In this document: piece by piece, positions 8,390 through 17,154 of the stretch
How the letters are laid out: each line of letters starts with the position of its first letter
Position numbering within the stretch: the stretch's first letter is position 1
Assembly (NCBI GenBank): GCA_031272275.1
Contig: JAISUC010000011.1
Location: 1-64,000 of the forward strand
Direction: 5' to 3'
DNA length: 64,000 bases
DNA from: Actinomycetes bacterium
GTDB lineage: Bacteria > Actinomycetota > Coriobacteriia > WRKU01 > WQUG01
Translations under genes and position numbers: made by a program
Notes under the pieces: generated by a model
What the model was told of the DNA's origin: nothing
What the model saw: only the letters and a program-made list of their open reading frames with translations
The model's database searches: none

Positions 8390-9397
8390 TTATTTTAGCG
8401 CATCCGCGCCCGTTGCCGCCTCACACTCGTCCCCGGCTGCATCCTCGTTCGAATCGGCATCCGCATCCCGGGTCTCGTCCGCATCGTCATCAGGTGAAAT
8501 CGGGGGAGTGCGCCTGCCCGCGTCGTCCAATGCCCGCAACCACGGCGTGCGCTCTACAACCGCGCTGTACGAGACCTTTTCACTGCACAGGTTCAGTGCC
8601 AGCACCACCAACAGATACAGCACCAAGCCCCACCACGGCAACAACAGACACAGGAAAAAGCCCGCGACCGCCCCCATCGGGTTGGCACCGGCGTCCCCTA
8701 ACAGCGCGATTTCGTTTGCGTCATAGGTCCAGGTCGCGCACACCGGACCGACAAACCAGATGAAGAAAAACAAGCTGACCGTACGCAAATCGCGCACACA
8801 CAGTCCAATCACCAGCGCAATCAGCAGCAGAAACACGTAAACCTTGCTGGCACGCACCGGGCGCAGGTCACAGAGGTTCACAAAGTTCGCCGTCAGCGCA
8901 ATCGCCGCACCTGCAATCAGCGTCCAGCCCGCCACCGAAACCCAGGCCCAGCCGCCGGTCGTCGCAGGCATGGTCCAATAGTTGGCCTGGGACGCCACAA
9001 AACCGGCACCCAGTGAGAGCACGCCGATACCGAACAGTTTCAAGAGGCCGGTCGTGAAACTCCCCCGCAGCAGAGCCCGCATATGTCCGTGAAAGCCACC
9101 CGCGCCGCGCACGCCGCGCCGGTCGTCGATGTGCCCGAACACGAAACAGCCCACGGCCAGCACGATGGGGGCGACGGTTTGCCACGACGGAATCAGGATG
9201 ACGATTCCGATTGACAGCACCGCCCAGATGATCCAGATCCAGCCCAAGCCGCCATAGACCTGGCGTCCCGCGTAGTTCGTGATGATCCGGGAGTTTCGTT
9301 TCGGCTGCGTGATGGCGCGCATCAGGTACAGGATGCCGATCGTCTGCAGTACGATCATGACGACCTCGATCGCGTATATGAATAAGCCGCTCTGCAT
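8390..9397 (-). CDS. MraY/WecA-like membrane glycosyl-1-phosphate transferase (family 4)
   Basis: 335 aa, polytopic. The polyprenyl-phosphate transferase signatures are present: FGHIDDRRG (DD motif), GSFTTGLLKLFGIG, NLCDLRPVRASK (Asn/Asp loop) and LLGDAGANPMGA. The family moves a sugar-1-phosphate from a nucleotide sugar to a lipid carrier. The NLxDLRP variant is that of uncharacterised Gram-positive paralogues, not canonical MraY, so the sugar and polymer are unknown. AGGAGG just before ATG 9397 decides the start; the longer track ORF reads into a hairpin. The C-terminal tail is acidic (DDDADETRDADAD..). It follows the AP-fold membrane protein, so a joint envelope-glycan role is inferred. 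Confidence 0.85.
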   Translation of the reverse strand: MQSGLFIYAIEVVMIVLQTIGILYLMRAITQPKRNSRIITNYAGRQVYGGLGWIWIIWAVLSIGIVILIPSWQTVAPIVLAVGCFVFGHIDDRRGVRGAGGFHGHMRALLRGSFTTGLLKLFGIGVLSLGAGFVASQANYWTMPATTGGWAWVSVAGWTLIAGAAIALTANFVNLCDLRPVRASKVYVFLLLIALVIGLCVRDLRTVSLFFFIWFVGPVCATWTYDANEIALLGDAGANPMGAVAGFFLCLLLPWWGLVLYLLVVLALNLCSEKVSYSAVVERTPWLRALDDAGRRTPPISPDDDADETRDADADSNEDAAGDECEAATGADALK

Positions 9398-9422
9398 GTT
9401 TTCCTCCTGTGTCCCGGGTTTG

Positions 9423-9467
9423 GGATTGACCCGAAAAAAGCTTCCCAACTTTTTTCGGACTCAATCC
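9423..9467. repeat. Core-family hairpin H5
   Basis: Arms GGATTGacc/..TCAATCC with a core CGAAAAAAG..CTTTTTTCGG. It lies between the AP-fold gene and the glycosyltransferase ribosome site. Its outer arm resembles that of H1. Confidence 0.7.
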
Positions 9468-9504
9468 ATGGTGTCCCTTCGAGCTACGGCGTTCAGTGCG
9501 TACG

Positions 9505-12105
9505 TTATGCGTCCTTGCCACGAACGGGTTGCAGCATCAGCCAAACCAACGCAGCACCCATATACAGCACCATCAGCGCCGGTAGCACAATCCCGCTGTC
9601 CTCGGTGAAATACGACACCACACCCCCGGTCAGCGTGCCTGCGATACCATAGCCGAAGTACGGATTCTGTGCGATCACGCGGGCGAAGTCGCCGGTCGGA
9701 CGCGCGCGCATATAGATGAGAAACGCGATCACCGCCGCAAACACCCAGGTCAGGCTGGACTGCGTAAACACCCGCAAGTTGATTCCGGCCTTGCGCACGA
9801 CGATCTGCCAGAGCTCTATCAGGCCGCCCGATGTGGCGGAATCGAGCGAGCGCGCCAAATGCGTCTGGGCACCCGTGCCGTACCGGTCCAGCAAAATCAA
9901 GGCGAACACAACCACGCAGACCGCCACAAACATCGCCGCAATCGTCCAGAAGTTTATTTTCCAGCGGTTCACCAGCAACCACAGCACCGCAAAACCCACA
10001 GTCGCCCAGGCAGCAACGCCCACGTTGGCACCCAGCCCCGGGGCCGCCGACACGAATACCGTCCCCAGACCGATGATCGGAACCCCCCACAGGCGCAGAT
10101 GTCGCGTCCATGCCGCATCCGGCCACTGGTCGATCATCAGCATCATGCAGACGATCACCGCCCCGAACAGCACCGCAGCACCTTCGTTGCCGATACCGTA
10201 AAACCGAAACGCCGCAATGGGGCTGTAGCCGAAAAAGCTGGTAAACGACGCCGGTGCGCCCAGCAACTGGTCAATCACGATGGTCAGCGTCGTCACCCCG
10301 GACAGCAGTATCACGGGGAGTCGGATCGCTCTGGTGTGTGCCGTCCGCGCGTCTGCCGCACCCGGGAAGCGGCGGCGCAAGCGCCACAGCAACAGCGCGG
10401 CGGCCCAGAGCACCACCTGTACTATCAAAAACTGGATGTTTGCCTGTGTCGGGGTGGCGGGCCAGCGATAAATCAGAAACATCAGCCAGCTGGCGGCAGG
10501 GATACAGAGTATTCCCAGAATCAACACATAGAGCACCGCCTTGATACCGCGCGTGGTAAACGCCGACCAGCGTTTATCGGCAAAGGTGATGACAACCGCG
10601 CCTGCAGCGAGTACCACCACGGCCGTCCACACACAGACGTTGATTACCACCGGGCGCAGGACCTCGACACTGATGGCGGTATTGTTCATTTTTTCCAGAA
10701 GGTCGATGCGGGATGCCGCCGCCTGGTCGCCGTAGCTGTCGCCTGCACCGTAACCGGTACCCTGCAGATAGTTGCCGATGTCTGACGGGTCGGGTTCGGT
10801 GTAGACCTGGGCTCCCAGTACCTGCACCGGAACGGTGACTTCCATGCTGGTCAGAATGGTCGCGGTCAGATCGACATTCGTGACCAAGCCGCGCCGATGG
10901 GTCGAATCCGACGACACCAAACCGACCGGGGTCTGCACATCCGACCGGTCTGCGGTGTCGTCGCCGGTCGCGGCGGGCGTGGTGATAAACAGCGGACCGA
11001 AGCCCTCGCGATTGAGCGTCCACGAGCGGCTGGCTTGGCTCGCGACAATAATGGTCGCGTCGTCGAAGATCTCGCAGGCGCGGCCATAGATGGTGTCGAG
11101 TGTGTCCAGCGATTCATGCCAGGTGCGCAGCGCCACGTCGGCTGCGACCTCGGTCGCGCTGGTGCGGGCACGGTAGCCATCGCCCGGGTCGAGCACCACC
11201 AAAGCCGGCGTGGTGTTGTCGTCGGGCAGCTGTTCTGCCACCTGTTTCATGGCTTTGTTAAAGGCATCGCGGTCGGTGCGCACGCCGAAGGGACTGGTCG
11301 TGTCTTTTTCCAGAATGTCTTCGGTGATCTGTCCGTAGCGCACAAAGCCCTGTTCGTTCATCGCGGCGATGGCGGCAGGGCGCAACAGCCGCTGCGCCTC
11401 GGTCGAATAACCCAGATCGCTGTTGCCGATGGCGGCGGTCACGCCGCCGGCGTCCTCGATGGCAGAGCCCAGCGTGCCGGGGACGACCTTGAACGAGTTC
11501 GTGGCGTTGACCTGAATGGTGCGCGGTAGCCCCAGGTAGGCGATTTCGTAGCCGTCCATGTCGCCTGACAGAACACGGCGGTAGGATTCCTCGACCGGGT
11601 TGGTGCCGAAGCGCTCGCCGCGCTGCAGTGCGGGGTAGGCCGATTCGTTGGTGATCGGCCAGGCGCCCGCGCTGATGGCGAGTGCGCCCTCGGCAAGCGA
11701 GGGGCGACCGTCGTCTTCTTTGACGCGGCTGCGCGCGTTCACGTCGCCGATGGCACCGGTGGCTGCGGCCTGCCAGAGGTTCGGGGTGTCGGTTGCGGTG
11801 ATGTCTTCCCAGCGCAGGAACGGTGCGAGTATCAGAACCACTTTGTGGGTTTCTTTGGCGGCGTCGCTGATCAGCTGTTCGTGCGCGGTGTCGACGGCAG
11901 GGTCGAGGGTGGCGGCGGACGTGCAGGTGGGATGTGACAGCGCGGTAACAAGCGGCAGCACGAGGGCGGCGGACAGGACGAGTGCGGACATGCGACGAGT
12001 GCGGCGCGTGGCGGTCTGCCGGCGGGTGCGGGACGTACTCCCCCCCTGCGTTTCGGGTGTTTCGGGTGTTTCGGGTGTTTCGGTTCGTGTTGTTGCGAAG
12101 GTCAT
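9505..12105 (-). CDS. Alkaline-phosphatase-fold integral membrane protein
   Basis: 866 aa. The N-terminus has a Thr-Pro-Glu repeat and a basic stretch, then a signal/TM segment (SALVLSAALVLPLVTAL). An extracytoplasmic domain of about 400 residues (KVVLILAPFLRWEDI.. through IIVASQASRSWT..GPLFITTP) is followed by about ten membrane helices up to the C-terminus. The domain follows the alkaline-phosphatase/phosphoglycerate-mutase layout, but the usual first metal Asp (viDG) is LAPF and no DH metal pair is seen, so catalysis is doubtful. RBS CAGGAG precedes ATG 12105. The next gene downstream is the MraY-like transferase, which suggests an envelope polymer role. The family is uncharacterised as far as I can tell. 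Confidence 0.75.
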   Translation of the reverse strand: MTFATTRTETPETPETPETQGGSTSRTRRQTATRRTRRMSALVLSAALVLPLVTALSHPTCTSAATLDPAVDTAHEQLISDAAKETHKVVLILAPFLRWEDITATDTPNLWQAAATGAIGDVNARSRVKEDDGRPSLAEGALAISAGAWPITNESAYPALQRGERFGTNPVEESYRRVLSGDMDGYEIAYLGLPRTIQVNATNSFKVVPGTLGSAIEDAGGVTAAIGNSDLGYSTEAQRLLRPAAIAAMNEQGFVRYGQITEDILEKDTTSPFGVRTDRDAFNKAMKQVAEQLPDDNTTPALVVLDPGDGYRARTSATEVAADVALRTWHESLDTLDTIYGRACEIFDDATIIVASQASRSWTLNREGFGPLFITTPAATGDDTADRSDVQTPVGLVSSDSTHRRGLVTNVDLTATILTSMEVTVPVQVLGAQVYTEPDPSDIGNYLQGTGYGAGDSYGDQAAASRIDLLEKMNNTAISVEVLRPVVINVCVWTAVVVLAAGAVVITFADKRWSAFTTRGIKAVLYVLILGILCIPAASWLMFLIYRWPATPTQANIQFLIVQVVLWAAALLLWRLRRRFPGAADARTAHTRAIRLPVILLSGVTTLTIVIDQLLGAPASFTSFFGYSPIAAFRFYGIGNEGAAVLFGAVIVCMMLMIDQWPDAAWTRHLRLWGVPIIGLGTVFVSAAPGLGANVGVAAWATVGFAVLWLLVNRWKINFWTIAAMFVAVCVVVFALILLDRYGTGAQTHLARSLDSATSGGLIELWQIVVRKAGINLRVFTQSSLTWVFAAVIAFLIYMRARPTGDFARVIAQNPYFGYGIAGTLTGGVVSYFTEDSGIVLPALMVLYMGAALVWLMLQPVRGKDA
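12050..12083 (-). repeat. 9-bp tandem repeat at the AP-fold protein N-terminus
   Basis: Three full copies and one partial copy of GTTTCGGGT (plus strand) encode the ETPETPETPE run near the start codon. Changes in multiples of 9 bp keep the frame, so copy-number change would lengthen or shorten the N-terminus without inactivating the gene. Confidence 0.85.
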
Positions 12106-12155
12106 CGGTTGGGGCTCCTGGGGTTCGGTCGCGGGCGGTCGTTCGGTAAAGCACC

Positions 12156-12190
12156 TGATGGTATCATAAGCGCGTGTTAGGGGGATTCAA
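12156..12190. promoter_or_regulatory. Bidirectional promoter with shared -10 element
   Basis: On the minus strand TTGAAT (12190-12185), a 16-bp gap and TATGAT (12168-12163) form a good sigma-70-type promoter for the AP-fold gene. The same bases read TATCAT (12162-12167) on the plus strand, 6 nt before the GTG start of the DUF6020-like gene, so that gene would be leaderless. The plus-strand -35 is weak. Confidence 0.55.
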
Positions 12191-13859
12191 GCATACCGTT
12201 GCGAAACGCTTATCTGGCTTATCCGGCCGGTTCGCGGGCGTGGTGGCGCGATTGGACCGCGGTGGCGTCGGGGCATTCGGCGCACTGTGGGTCGTGCTGG
12301 CTTGCGTGCGCGTGCCATACCTGGTCGCGCTGTGGCCGGGGGTGCTGAGCTTTGATTCAATCGAACAGTTGCAGCAGGTGGTCGGTGCCGTTGCGCTGAA
12401 AAACCACCATCCGGTGGCGCACACGCTGGTGGTGTCGGCGTGGGTGCACCTGGCGCAGGTGTTCGGAGGGGGAGTCGGTGCCGGCGTCGGGTTGTATTCG
12501 GTGTTTCAGCTGCTGGCGCTGACGGGGGTGTTTGCCTATGCGCTGGTCCGGTTGCGCGCATGGGGGATGCGCGGCTGGGCTTGGTGGGTGGCGGTCGCGT
12601 TTTTTGCGGTATATGACGTGCACGGGTACTATGCCGTCACGATGTGGAAAGATGTGTTGTTTTCGGCCGCGGTGTTGCTGAGCACGGTGGCTTTGGTTGA
12701 TGTGCTGGGGGCGCGAGCTGCCCGTCAAGCCCGTCGGACGGCCGTGCTGAGTTGGGTGCTGTTGATCGTCGGAGCGTTGGGAACGTTGCTGCTGCGCAAC
12801 AACGGGCTGTACGTGGTCGTGTTGACCGGTGTGGCCTGCGTTGCGTTCGGGCGCGGGCGGCGCGGGGCGTTTCTGGGACTGCTGGTGGGACTGTTGGTGG
12901 TGCACGTGGTGTGGACCGGGCCGGTATTTCGGGCGCTGGGGGTCGAGGCGGGCTCGAGCCGCGAGGCGCTGTCGGTACCGCTGCAGCAGCTGGCGCGGGT
13001 GTGCCGGGATAAGCCGCAGGCGCTGAGTGATGAGGCGCAGACGGTGTTGTACGAGCTGCTGGAGCGCACGCCCGAACAGATTGCCGCCGACTATGACCCG
13101 CTGTTGGCAAACCCGGTCAAAGATACCTTTGACGATGCCTGGTTTGCACAGCATAAGGGTGAGTTTCTGCGCGTGTGGCTGGAAACCGGACGCGCGGCGC
13201 CCGGGGTGTATGTGGCCTCGTTTTTGCAGGGGAACTATGGGTATTGGTGGCCGTTTACGCGCTATTGGGTGACCAGTGATCGCATCTATCCGAATGATTT
13301 AGGTGTCACGGAACGCCCGCGCGGCTGGGTCGCGCCCACACCCGCGGAGCTGTACCGGACCAAGACGGTCCCGCAGCGCCAACCGGGGGGGTGGGCGATG
13401 CTGAACCCGCGCAACATGCCGGTGGTGCAGCTGATCTATCATCCGGGGACGGCGTTTTGGGTGCTGTTGTGTGCCGCGTGTGTGCCGGTGGTGCGTGCCT
13501 GGCGGGTAGTGCGGGTGCGGGGGACACGCGGGTGTGGTCCTGTGGAGTCGGCGGGACGTACTCCCCCGCGTATGTCGCTGCAGCTGCTGTTGGCGTGGAT
13601 GCCGTGCGCGACCTTGTGGTTGACCTGTTTGGCAGGTCCCGTGTTTGACGAGTACCGCTATGTGTATGCGCTGTTTTTGTGTGCGCCGGTGCTGCTGTCC
13701 GCGGGGTCACAGATGCGCGTCAAGGACCGGAGCGAAGAGCCTGATTGCAAACACGACGAAAGAACCGCCCCAAGACCAATTGACTCGGGGCGGTTCTTCA
13801 ATTACCGGGGCGCAGTCGAAAGCCTACGCGGCAGTCGTATGCGACGGATCCGGGTTTAG
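12174..13859 (+). CDS. DUF6020-like polytopic membrane protein
   Basis: 561 aa with about ten predicted membrane helices. After a short basic N-terminus comes ALWVVLACVRVPYLVALWPG, then a first loop with DSIEQLQQ and HHPVAHTL, then MWKDVLFSAAVLLSTVAL. The loop composition resembles the DUF6020 family of GT-C/PMT-like membrane proteins; the substrate is unknown and the glycosyltransferase idea is inference. No Shine-Dalgarno precedes GTG 12174, and a -10 box lies 6 nt upstream, so translation is probably leaderless. The C-terminal 35 residues or so run through a strong hairpin (13760-13798) and look like read-through peptide. It converges with the C69 gene and overlaps it by 4 bp. Confidence 0.7.
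   Translation: MLGGFKHTVAKRLSGLSGRFAGVVARLDRGGVGAFGALWVVLACVRVPYLVALWPGVLSFDSIEQLQQVVGAVALKNHHPVAHTLVVSAWVHLAQVFGGGVGAGVGLYSVFQLLALTGVFAYALVRLRAWGMRGWAWWVAVAFFAVYDVHGYYAVTMWKDVLFSAAVLLSTVALVDVLGARAARQARRTAVLSWVLLIVGALGTLLLRNNGLYVVVLTGVACVAFGRGRRGAFLGLLVGLLVVHVVWTGPVFRALGVEAGSSREALSVPLQQLARVCRDKPQALSDEAQTVLYELLERTPEQIAADYDPLLANPVKDTFDDAWFAQHKGEFLRVWLETGRAAPGVYVASFLQGNYGYWWPFTRYWVTSDRIYPNDLGVTERPRGWVAPTPAELYRTKTVPQRQPGGWAMLNPRNMPVVQLIYHPGTAFWVLLCAACVPVVRAWRVVRVRGTRGCGPVESAGRTPPRMSLQLLLAWMPCATLWLTCLAGPVFDEYRYVYALFLCAPVLLSAGSQMRVKDRSEEPDCKHDERTAPRPIDSGRFFNYRGAVESLRGSRMRRIRV
13760..13798. terminator. Bidirectional terminator-like hairpin inside the DUF6020-like 3' end
   Basis: A 12-bp perfect stem AAGAACCGCCCC / GGGGCGGTTCTT with a 15-nt loop. 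It serves as a plausible terminator for the converging C69 gene (minus), where it lies 58 bp past the stop. On the plus strand it sits inside the coding frame, 61 bp before the stop. Confidence 0.8.
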
Positions 13860-15991
13860 AGCTTGGCAACCTGTTCCTTGCGCTTCAGCAGGAAGTAGGA
13901 ACCTGCCAGAGCCGTTGCAATCGCGATCGAGAACAGCACGACGGGCATGACGGTGGTCTCGCCGGTGTCAGCCAGGTTGCTGGTCTTGGTCGGGGTCGGG
14001 GCATTTGCGGTGCCCGCCGGTGTCGTCGGAGTGGTGTTCGTCGGAGTCGTCGGTGCCGGCTCGTCGGCGAGAACGGTGAAATCATACTCCAAGGGTTTAC
14101 CGGCATTGTCGGCCTTATCCACAGCCCAATACTTCAGGGTGTAATCCCCTGCGGGCAGACCCGCACCCTTGCCGACGGTGAACGCCCCGTTGTACGTGTA
14201 CGTGGTGTTCAGGGCTGCAAAGGCCTTGACGCCATCCGCGCGCACGGGGGTCTTGGTGAACTCATAGTAGATCTTGTCCACGCCACTGCCGGCAACGCCA
14301 TCGTCAGCGGTGAAGGTCACCGAAACATCGTCTTTGGAAATCGGGGTAACCTTGATGACGGTTTCGGGACCCGCGCTGTCGACTGCGGCAAAGCTGTAAT
14401 CAGGGGCGGCCAACACCAGTTCGGGCGACGGAATAAAGACGGCGCCGGGGTTCGTGGCCAGCCAATCCTGCATCTCTTCCAGCAGCAGCTCACCATACTC
14501 GTAAGCCTGCTTGCTGATTTCACTGTACAGCTCGGTTGCCTTGACACTGGCAAGCTCAGGATCGGCGGCATAGACCTTCTTCATCTGGGTATCGATATCG
14601 GCCTGTGCGGCAATCAGCTTCTTTTGATAGGACTCCAACAGACCGGACACGGCCTCTTCCAACACGGCGCGCTTGTGGTTGGTCCAACCGAGTGCCTGTG
14701 AGCTGCAGATGGTGATATAGACCTCACGCCAGAGCCAGCTGAAGTTCGCCAGGTCGCGGTTGTTATACGTGGTGTCACCCACCTGATAGGCCTCATAGGT
14801 ATCTGTGATCAACGCGCCATAGGACGGCAGGTACAGTGCGAACTCGGACGGGGACTGTGTCAGCCACTGCACGGTCGCCAGTTCATCGGGATACCCGGGA
14901 CGAATCTGGAAGATATGGGCATCCAAGTTTGCGGCCATACCGATGGCAGTGCTGTTGCTGGTCGGGTTCTCGACATACTTACCGGCTGCAACATCGTCCT
15001 TATTTCCGTGATACGACAGCAAGCGCATTGCCTCGTACAGCGAGTAGTTCTTTGCGGGGCGCGGATCGATGAAGTAGGGATACCAGGTCTGCGTGGCCAG
15101 TTGACTGGCTGCTGCAGCACCCAGCAGGTAATAGTAGCCCAGATACATACGCCCGTTAATGCTGGTACCGTTGGTAGCCGCCATATAGGTCTCGGCTGCC
15201 TTGAGATTGCCATTGGCGTCAGTCACCAAGAAGTTATGTGCCTGCGCATAACTCACCAAATCGGGGGATGCCACAACGTTTGCGGTATCGGTCACGTCAA
15301 CTGCACCGATCATGCCGATGTTCGGCGAGAAACCGATTTGATTTGCGGGGGCCTTGACCGCCAGATACTGGTGACCGGTATAGAACTCCATATACCAGGT
15401 CTCGTTCGCATCACTGATGGTGACGCCGTTGCGCTCGGCAGATCCGACATTATCGACGATCTCAGCCAAAAACTCGACACCCTCGCGTGCGGTTGCGGCC
15501 TTCATCAGGACCATGGAGGGAATATTGAGCTCGGTCAAACCACCGCTTGAAGCCATCGGATCCCAAGTACGGGTCGTTCCACCGGTGACGGAACGATTCG
15601 AGTTCAGGGTCACCGTCGCGGTCACCGCAACACCCTTTTCGTTCATGCCGGCGGCGCCATAGTTGGCGTTATCCGTGTTGGTCTCTCCGTAGTTGTTGTA
15701 CATATCCGGAGTGACTTCATAGCGATACGTGCTTGCGGGATAGGGGTAGGTGAAACCGTCGTTTGAAACGAACATGTCCCCCGGGTCATGCTCGGCTGCA
15801 GGCACCACGATGTGCAGCTTGCCTTTGGTCGCGCTGATGTCTTCGTTACGACCATACAGGGTCGAGCCGTCATCAGTGGTGCCACTGCCCATGTAAAAGC
15901 CCGTACAGGCCAGTGCCTGTGCCGCCGGTCCCAGCACCAGAACCACGGCAAGCAAGGCTGCCACCAATACTTTCAACTGTCTCTTCTTCAT
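13856..15991 (-). CDS. C69-family dipeptidase with LADTG cell-wall sorting signal
   Basis: 711 aa. The signal peptide (KVLVAALLAVVLVLGPAAQALA) is followed at once by Cys (CTGFYMGSGTTDDGS), the N-terminal nucleophile of Ntn-type C69 peptidases, so signal cleavage would expose the active residue. The GRNEDIS and NYGAAGMNEKGV segments are typical of the family. After the catalytic domain come a helical segment, an Ig-like domain (ETVIKVTPISKDDVSVTF..) and a Thr/Pro spacer. The C-terminus is a sorting signal: LADTGE, a membrane helix and KRKEQ. LAxTG is the motif used by class E sortases of high-GC Gram-positives. RBS GAGAGGAG before ATG 15991 decides the start. It acts on extracellular peptides. 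Confidence 0.92.
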   Translation of the reverse strand: MKKRQLKVLVAALLAVVLVLGPAAQALACTGFYMGSGTTDDGSTLYGRNEDISATKGKLHIVVPAAEHDPGDMFVSNDGFTYPYPASTYRYEVTPDMYNNYGETNTDNANYGAAGMNEKGVAVTATVTLNSNRSVTGGTTRTWDPMASSGGLTELNIPSMVLMKAATAREGVEFLAEIVDNVGSAERNGVTISDANETWYMEFYTGHQYLAVKAPANQIGFSPNIGMIGAVDVTDTANVVASPDLVSYAQAHNFLVTDANGNLKAAETYMAATNGTSINGRMYLGYYYLLGAAAASQLATQTWYPYFIDPRPAKNYSLYEAMRLLSYHGNKDDVAAGKYVENPTSNSTAIGMAANLDAHIFQIRPGYPDELATVQWLTQSPSEFALYLPSYGALITDTYEAYQVGDTTYNNRDLANFSWLWREVYITICSSQALGWTNHKRAVLEEAVSGLLESYQKKLIAAQADIDTQMKKVYAADPELASVKATELYSEISKQAYEYGELLLEEMQDWLATNPGAVFIPSPELVLAAPDYSFAAVDSAGPETVIKVTPISKDDVSVTFTADDGVAGSGVDKIYYEFTKTPVRADGVKAFAALNTTYTYNGAFTVGKGAGLPAGDYTLKYWAVDKADNAGKPLEYDFTVLADEPAPTTPTNTTPTTPAGTANAPTPTKTSNLADTGETTVMPVVLFSIAIATALAGSYFLLKRKEQVAKL

Positions 15992-16290
15992 GTGTTGCTC
16001 CTCTCGATTGCTTGTGTTTCCGCCACACACATAGTGCAATTGCTTCCTCGGTTGAATAGTGCAAACAACCCCGCAGGGTTACTACCACACTTCGATTATG
16101 CGGGTATACGGGGCTGTCCGCTAGCGTCGTCGTCGGTTGCGAAACACGACGGTTACTCTATGCAAAAATGATGCATAATTATGCAGAGCAAGAACTCTCC
16201 ACCCGCATTGCATATGAACTCCACCACTCATAGTTGCATAATCTGACAGGAAATAACAGTCGACGCAAGTGGTATTGGAAGAAAAAGAAA
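15992..16290. other. Upstream region of the C69 gene with repeated TGCAT sites
   Basis: No gene seen. On the minus strand a CATAAT box and a leader hairpin (CCCGCA..TGCGGG) precede the C69 gene. Two AGTGCAA direct repeats lie about 26 bp apart near the ribosome site. Four TGCAT-containing words cluster at 16159-16240, including the palindrome at 16172. Confidence 0.45.
16172..16185. promoter_or_regulatory. 14-bp perfect palindrome TGCATAATTATGCA
   Basis: Perfect dyad between tRNA-Ala and the C69 gene, with further TGCAT half-sites around it. It matches the inner part of the longer palindrome at the GH25 start (TGCATGATCATGCA). Possible operator of a shared regulator. Confidence 0.5.
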
Positions 16291-16366
16291 TGGTGGAGCT
16301 TAGGGGGATCGAACCCCTGACCTCATGGCTGCCAGCCATGCGCTCTCCCAGCTGAGCTAAAGCCCC
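16291..16366 (-). tRNA. tRNA-Ala (anticodon GGC)
   Basis: 76 nt including encoded CCA. Acceptor GGGGCTT pairs with AAGCTCC and has the G3:U70 wobble that AlaRS recognises. The anticodon stem CATGG/CCATG holds the loop CTGGCAG; the T arm is GGGTTCGATCC. It lies just downstream of recX on the same strand. Confidence 0.97.
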
Positions 16367-16401
16367 ACACCATACGAGCATGCGCGATTTTTGCGCGAGG
16401 G

Positions 16402-17010
16402 TCAGTCTAACACAGTGTCCGTTTTGGTTTCAAGTGCTTTCAGCGCAATTGGATAAGCAAATCCGCGTGAAACCATTTTTCGCAGTGCTTTATCGCGTGA
16501 TTTTCGGTCCGTGATCTCGATCCGGGCGATACAATCCAGTGCGCGTTGCAGTTCCGCATCCTCGGTCGGCGGCTCGATCCCCTCGATGTCGATGCCGCGC
16601 TGCTGCAGGTCGCGGCGAATGCGGTTCCAGCCGCGCTTCGCGGTAAGCGAGCCGTTGATGAACACCTCGGTGTAGCGCGCATCATCAATCAGCCCGACCT
16701 CGACAAAACGACCGACGACAGTGTCAATCGCCTTATGCCCGTAGCCGTCTTTGCGCAGTCGGTCCCGTGCCTCGAACTCGGTACGGTCACGGGAATTCAG
16801 AATGCGCAGCAAGCGATCGCGCGCCTGCTCGAGCTCTGCCGTATCCACTTGTTCGCGCAGCTCGCCGATGCGGGTAAAGGTGGCGCCTTCTTCCAAGCCC
16901 AGAGCTTTCACGACCTCGCGCGCAGTGCGCAGGGTTTCGGTGTTATCGAACACGATAAGACGTGCCCGTCTATCGGGACCCGCCTCTTCGATGCGTGCAA
17001 TCGTGACCAT
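16402..17010 (-). CDS. recX: RecA regulator RecX
   Basis: 202 aa. Helical triplet repeats of the RecX family: RLLRILNSRDRTEFEARDRLRKDGYG, VVGRFVEVGLIDDARYTEVFI, NRIRRDLQQRGID. RecX binds RecA filaments and limits their growth. The start at ATG 17010 (MVTIARIEEAG) has GGGAG six nt upstream; the track start at 17058 would run into the recA-recX hairpin. An N-terminal extension of about 60 residues precedes the first repeat, as in other actinobacterial RecX. It follows recA with 144 bp between them, including hairpin H6, which may lower recX expression relative to recA. Confidence 0.93.
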   Translation of the reverse strand: MVTIARIEEAGPDRRARLIVFDNTETLRTAREVVKALGLEEGATFTRIGELREQVDTAELEQARDRLLRILNSRDRTEFEARDRLRKDGYGHKAIDTVVGRFVEVGLIDDARYTEVFINGSLTAKRGWNRIRRDLQQRGIDIEGIEPPTEDAELQRALDCIARIEITDRKSRDKALRKMVSRGFAYPIALKALETKTDTVLD

Positions 17011-17034
17011 ACGCAGCTCCCATGCATCACAACG

Positions 17035-17090
17035 ACAGGAACCGGGGACGGATAACAAGCTTTACGGCTTTTTTCCGCCCCGGTTCCTGT
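17035..17090. repeat. Core-family hairpin H6 between recA and recX
   Basis: 13-bp perfect arms ACAGGAACCGGGG / CCCCGGTTCCTGT enclose ACAAGC tttacg GCTTTTTT. As a T-run lies inside the stem on one side and GC-rich arms outside, it may attenuate read-through from recA. Confidence 0.8.
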
Positions 17091-17154
17091 ACGCTGCAAA
17101 GAAACGGTTCCACGTAATAACCCCGCGGCTTTCCGGTTTCAGTCGCCCGAACTG

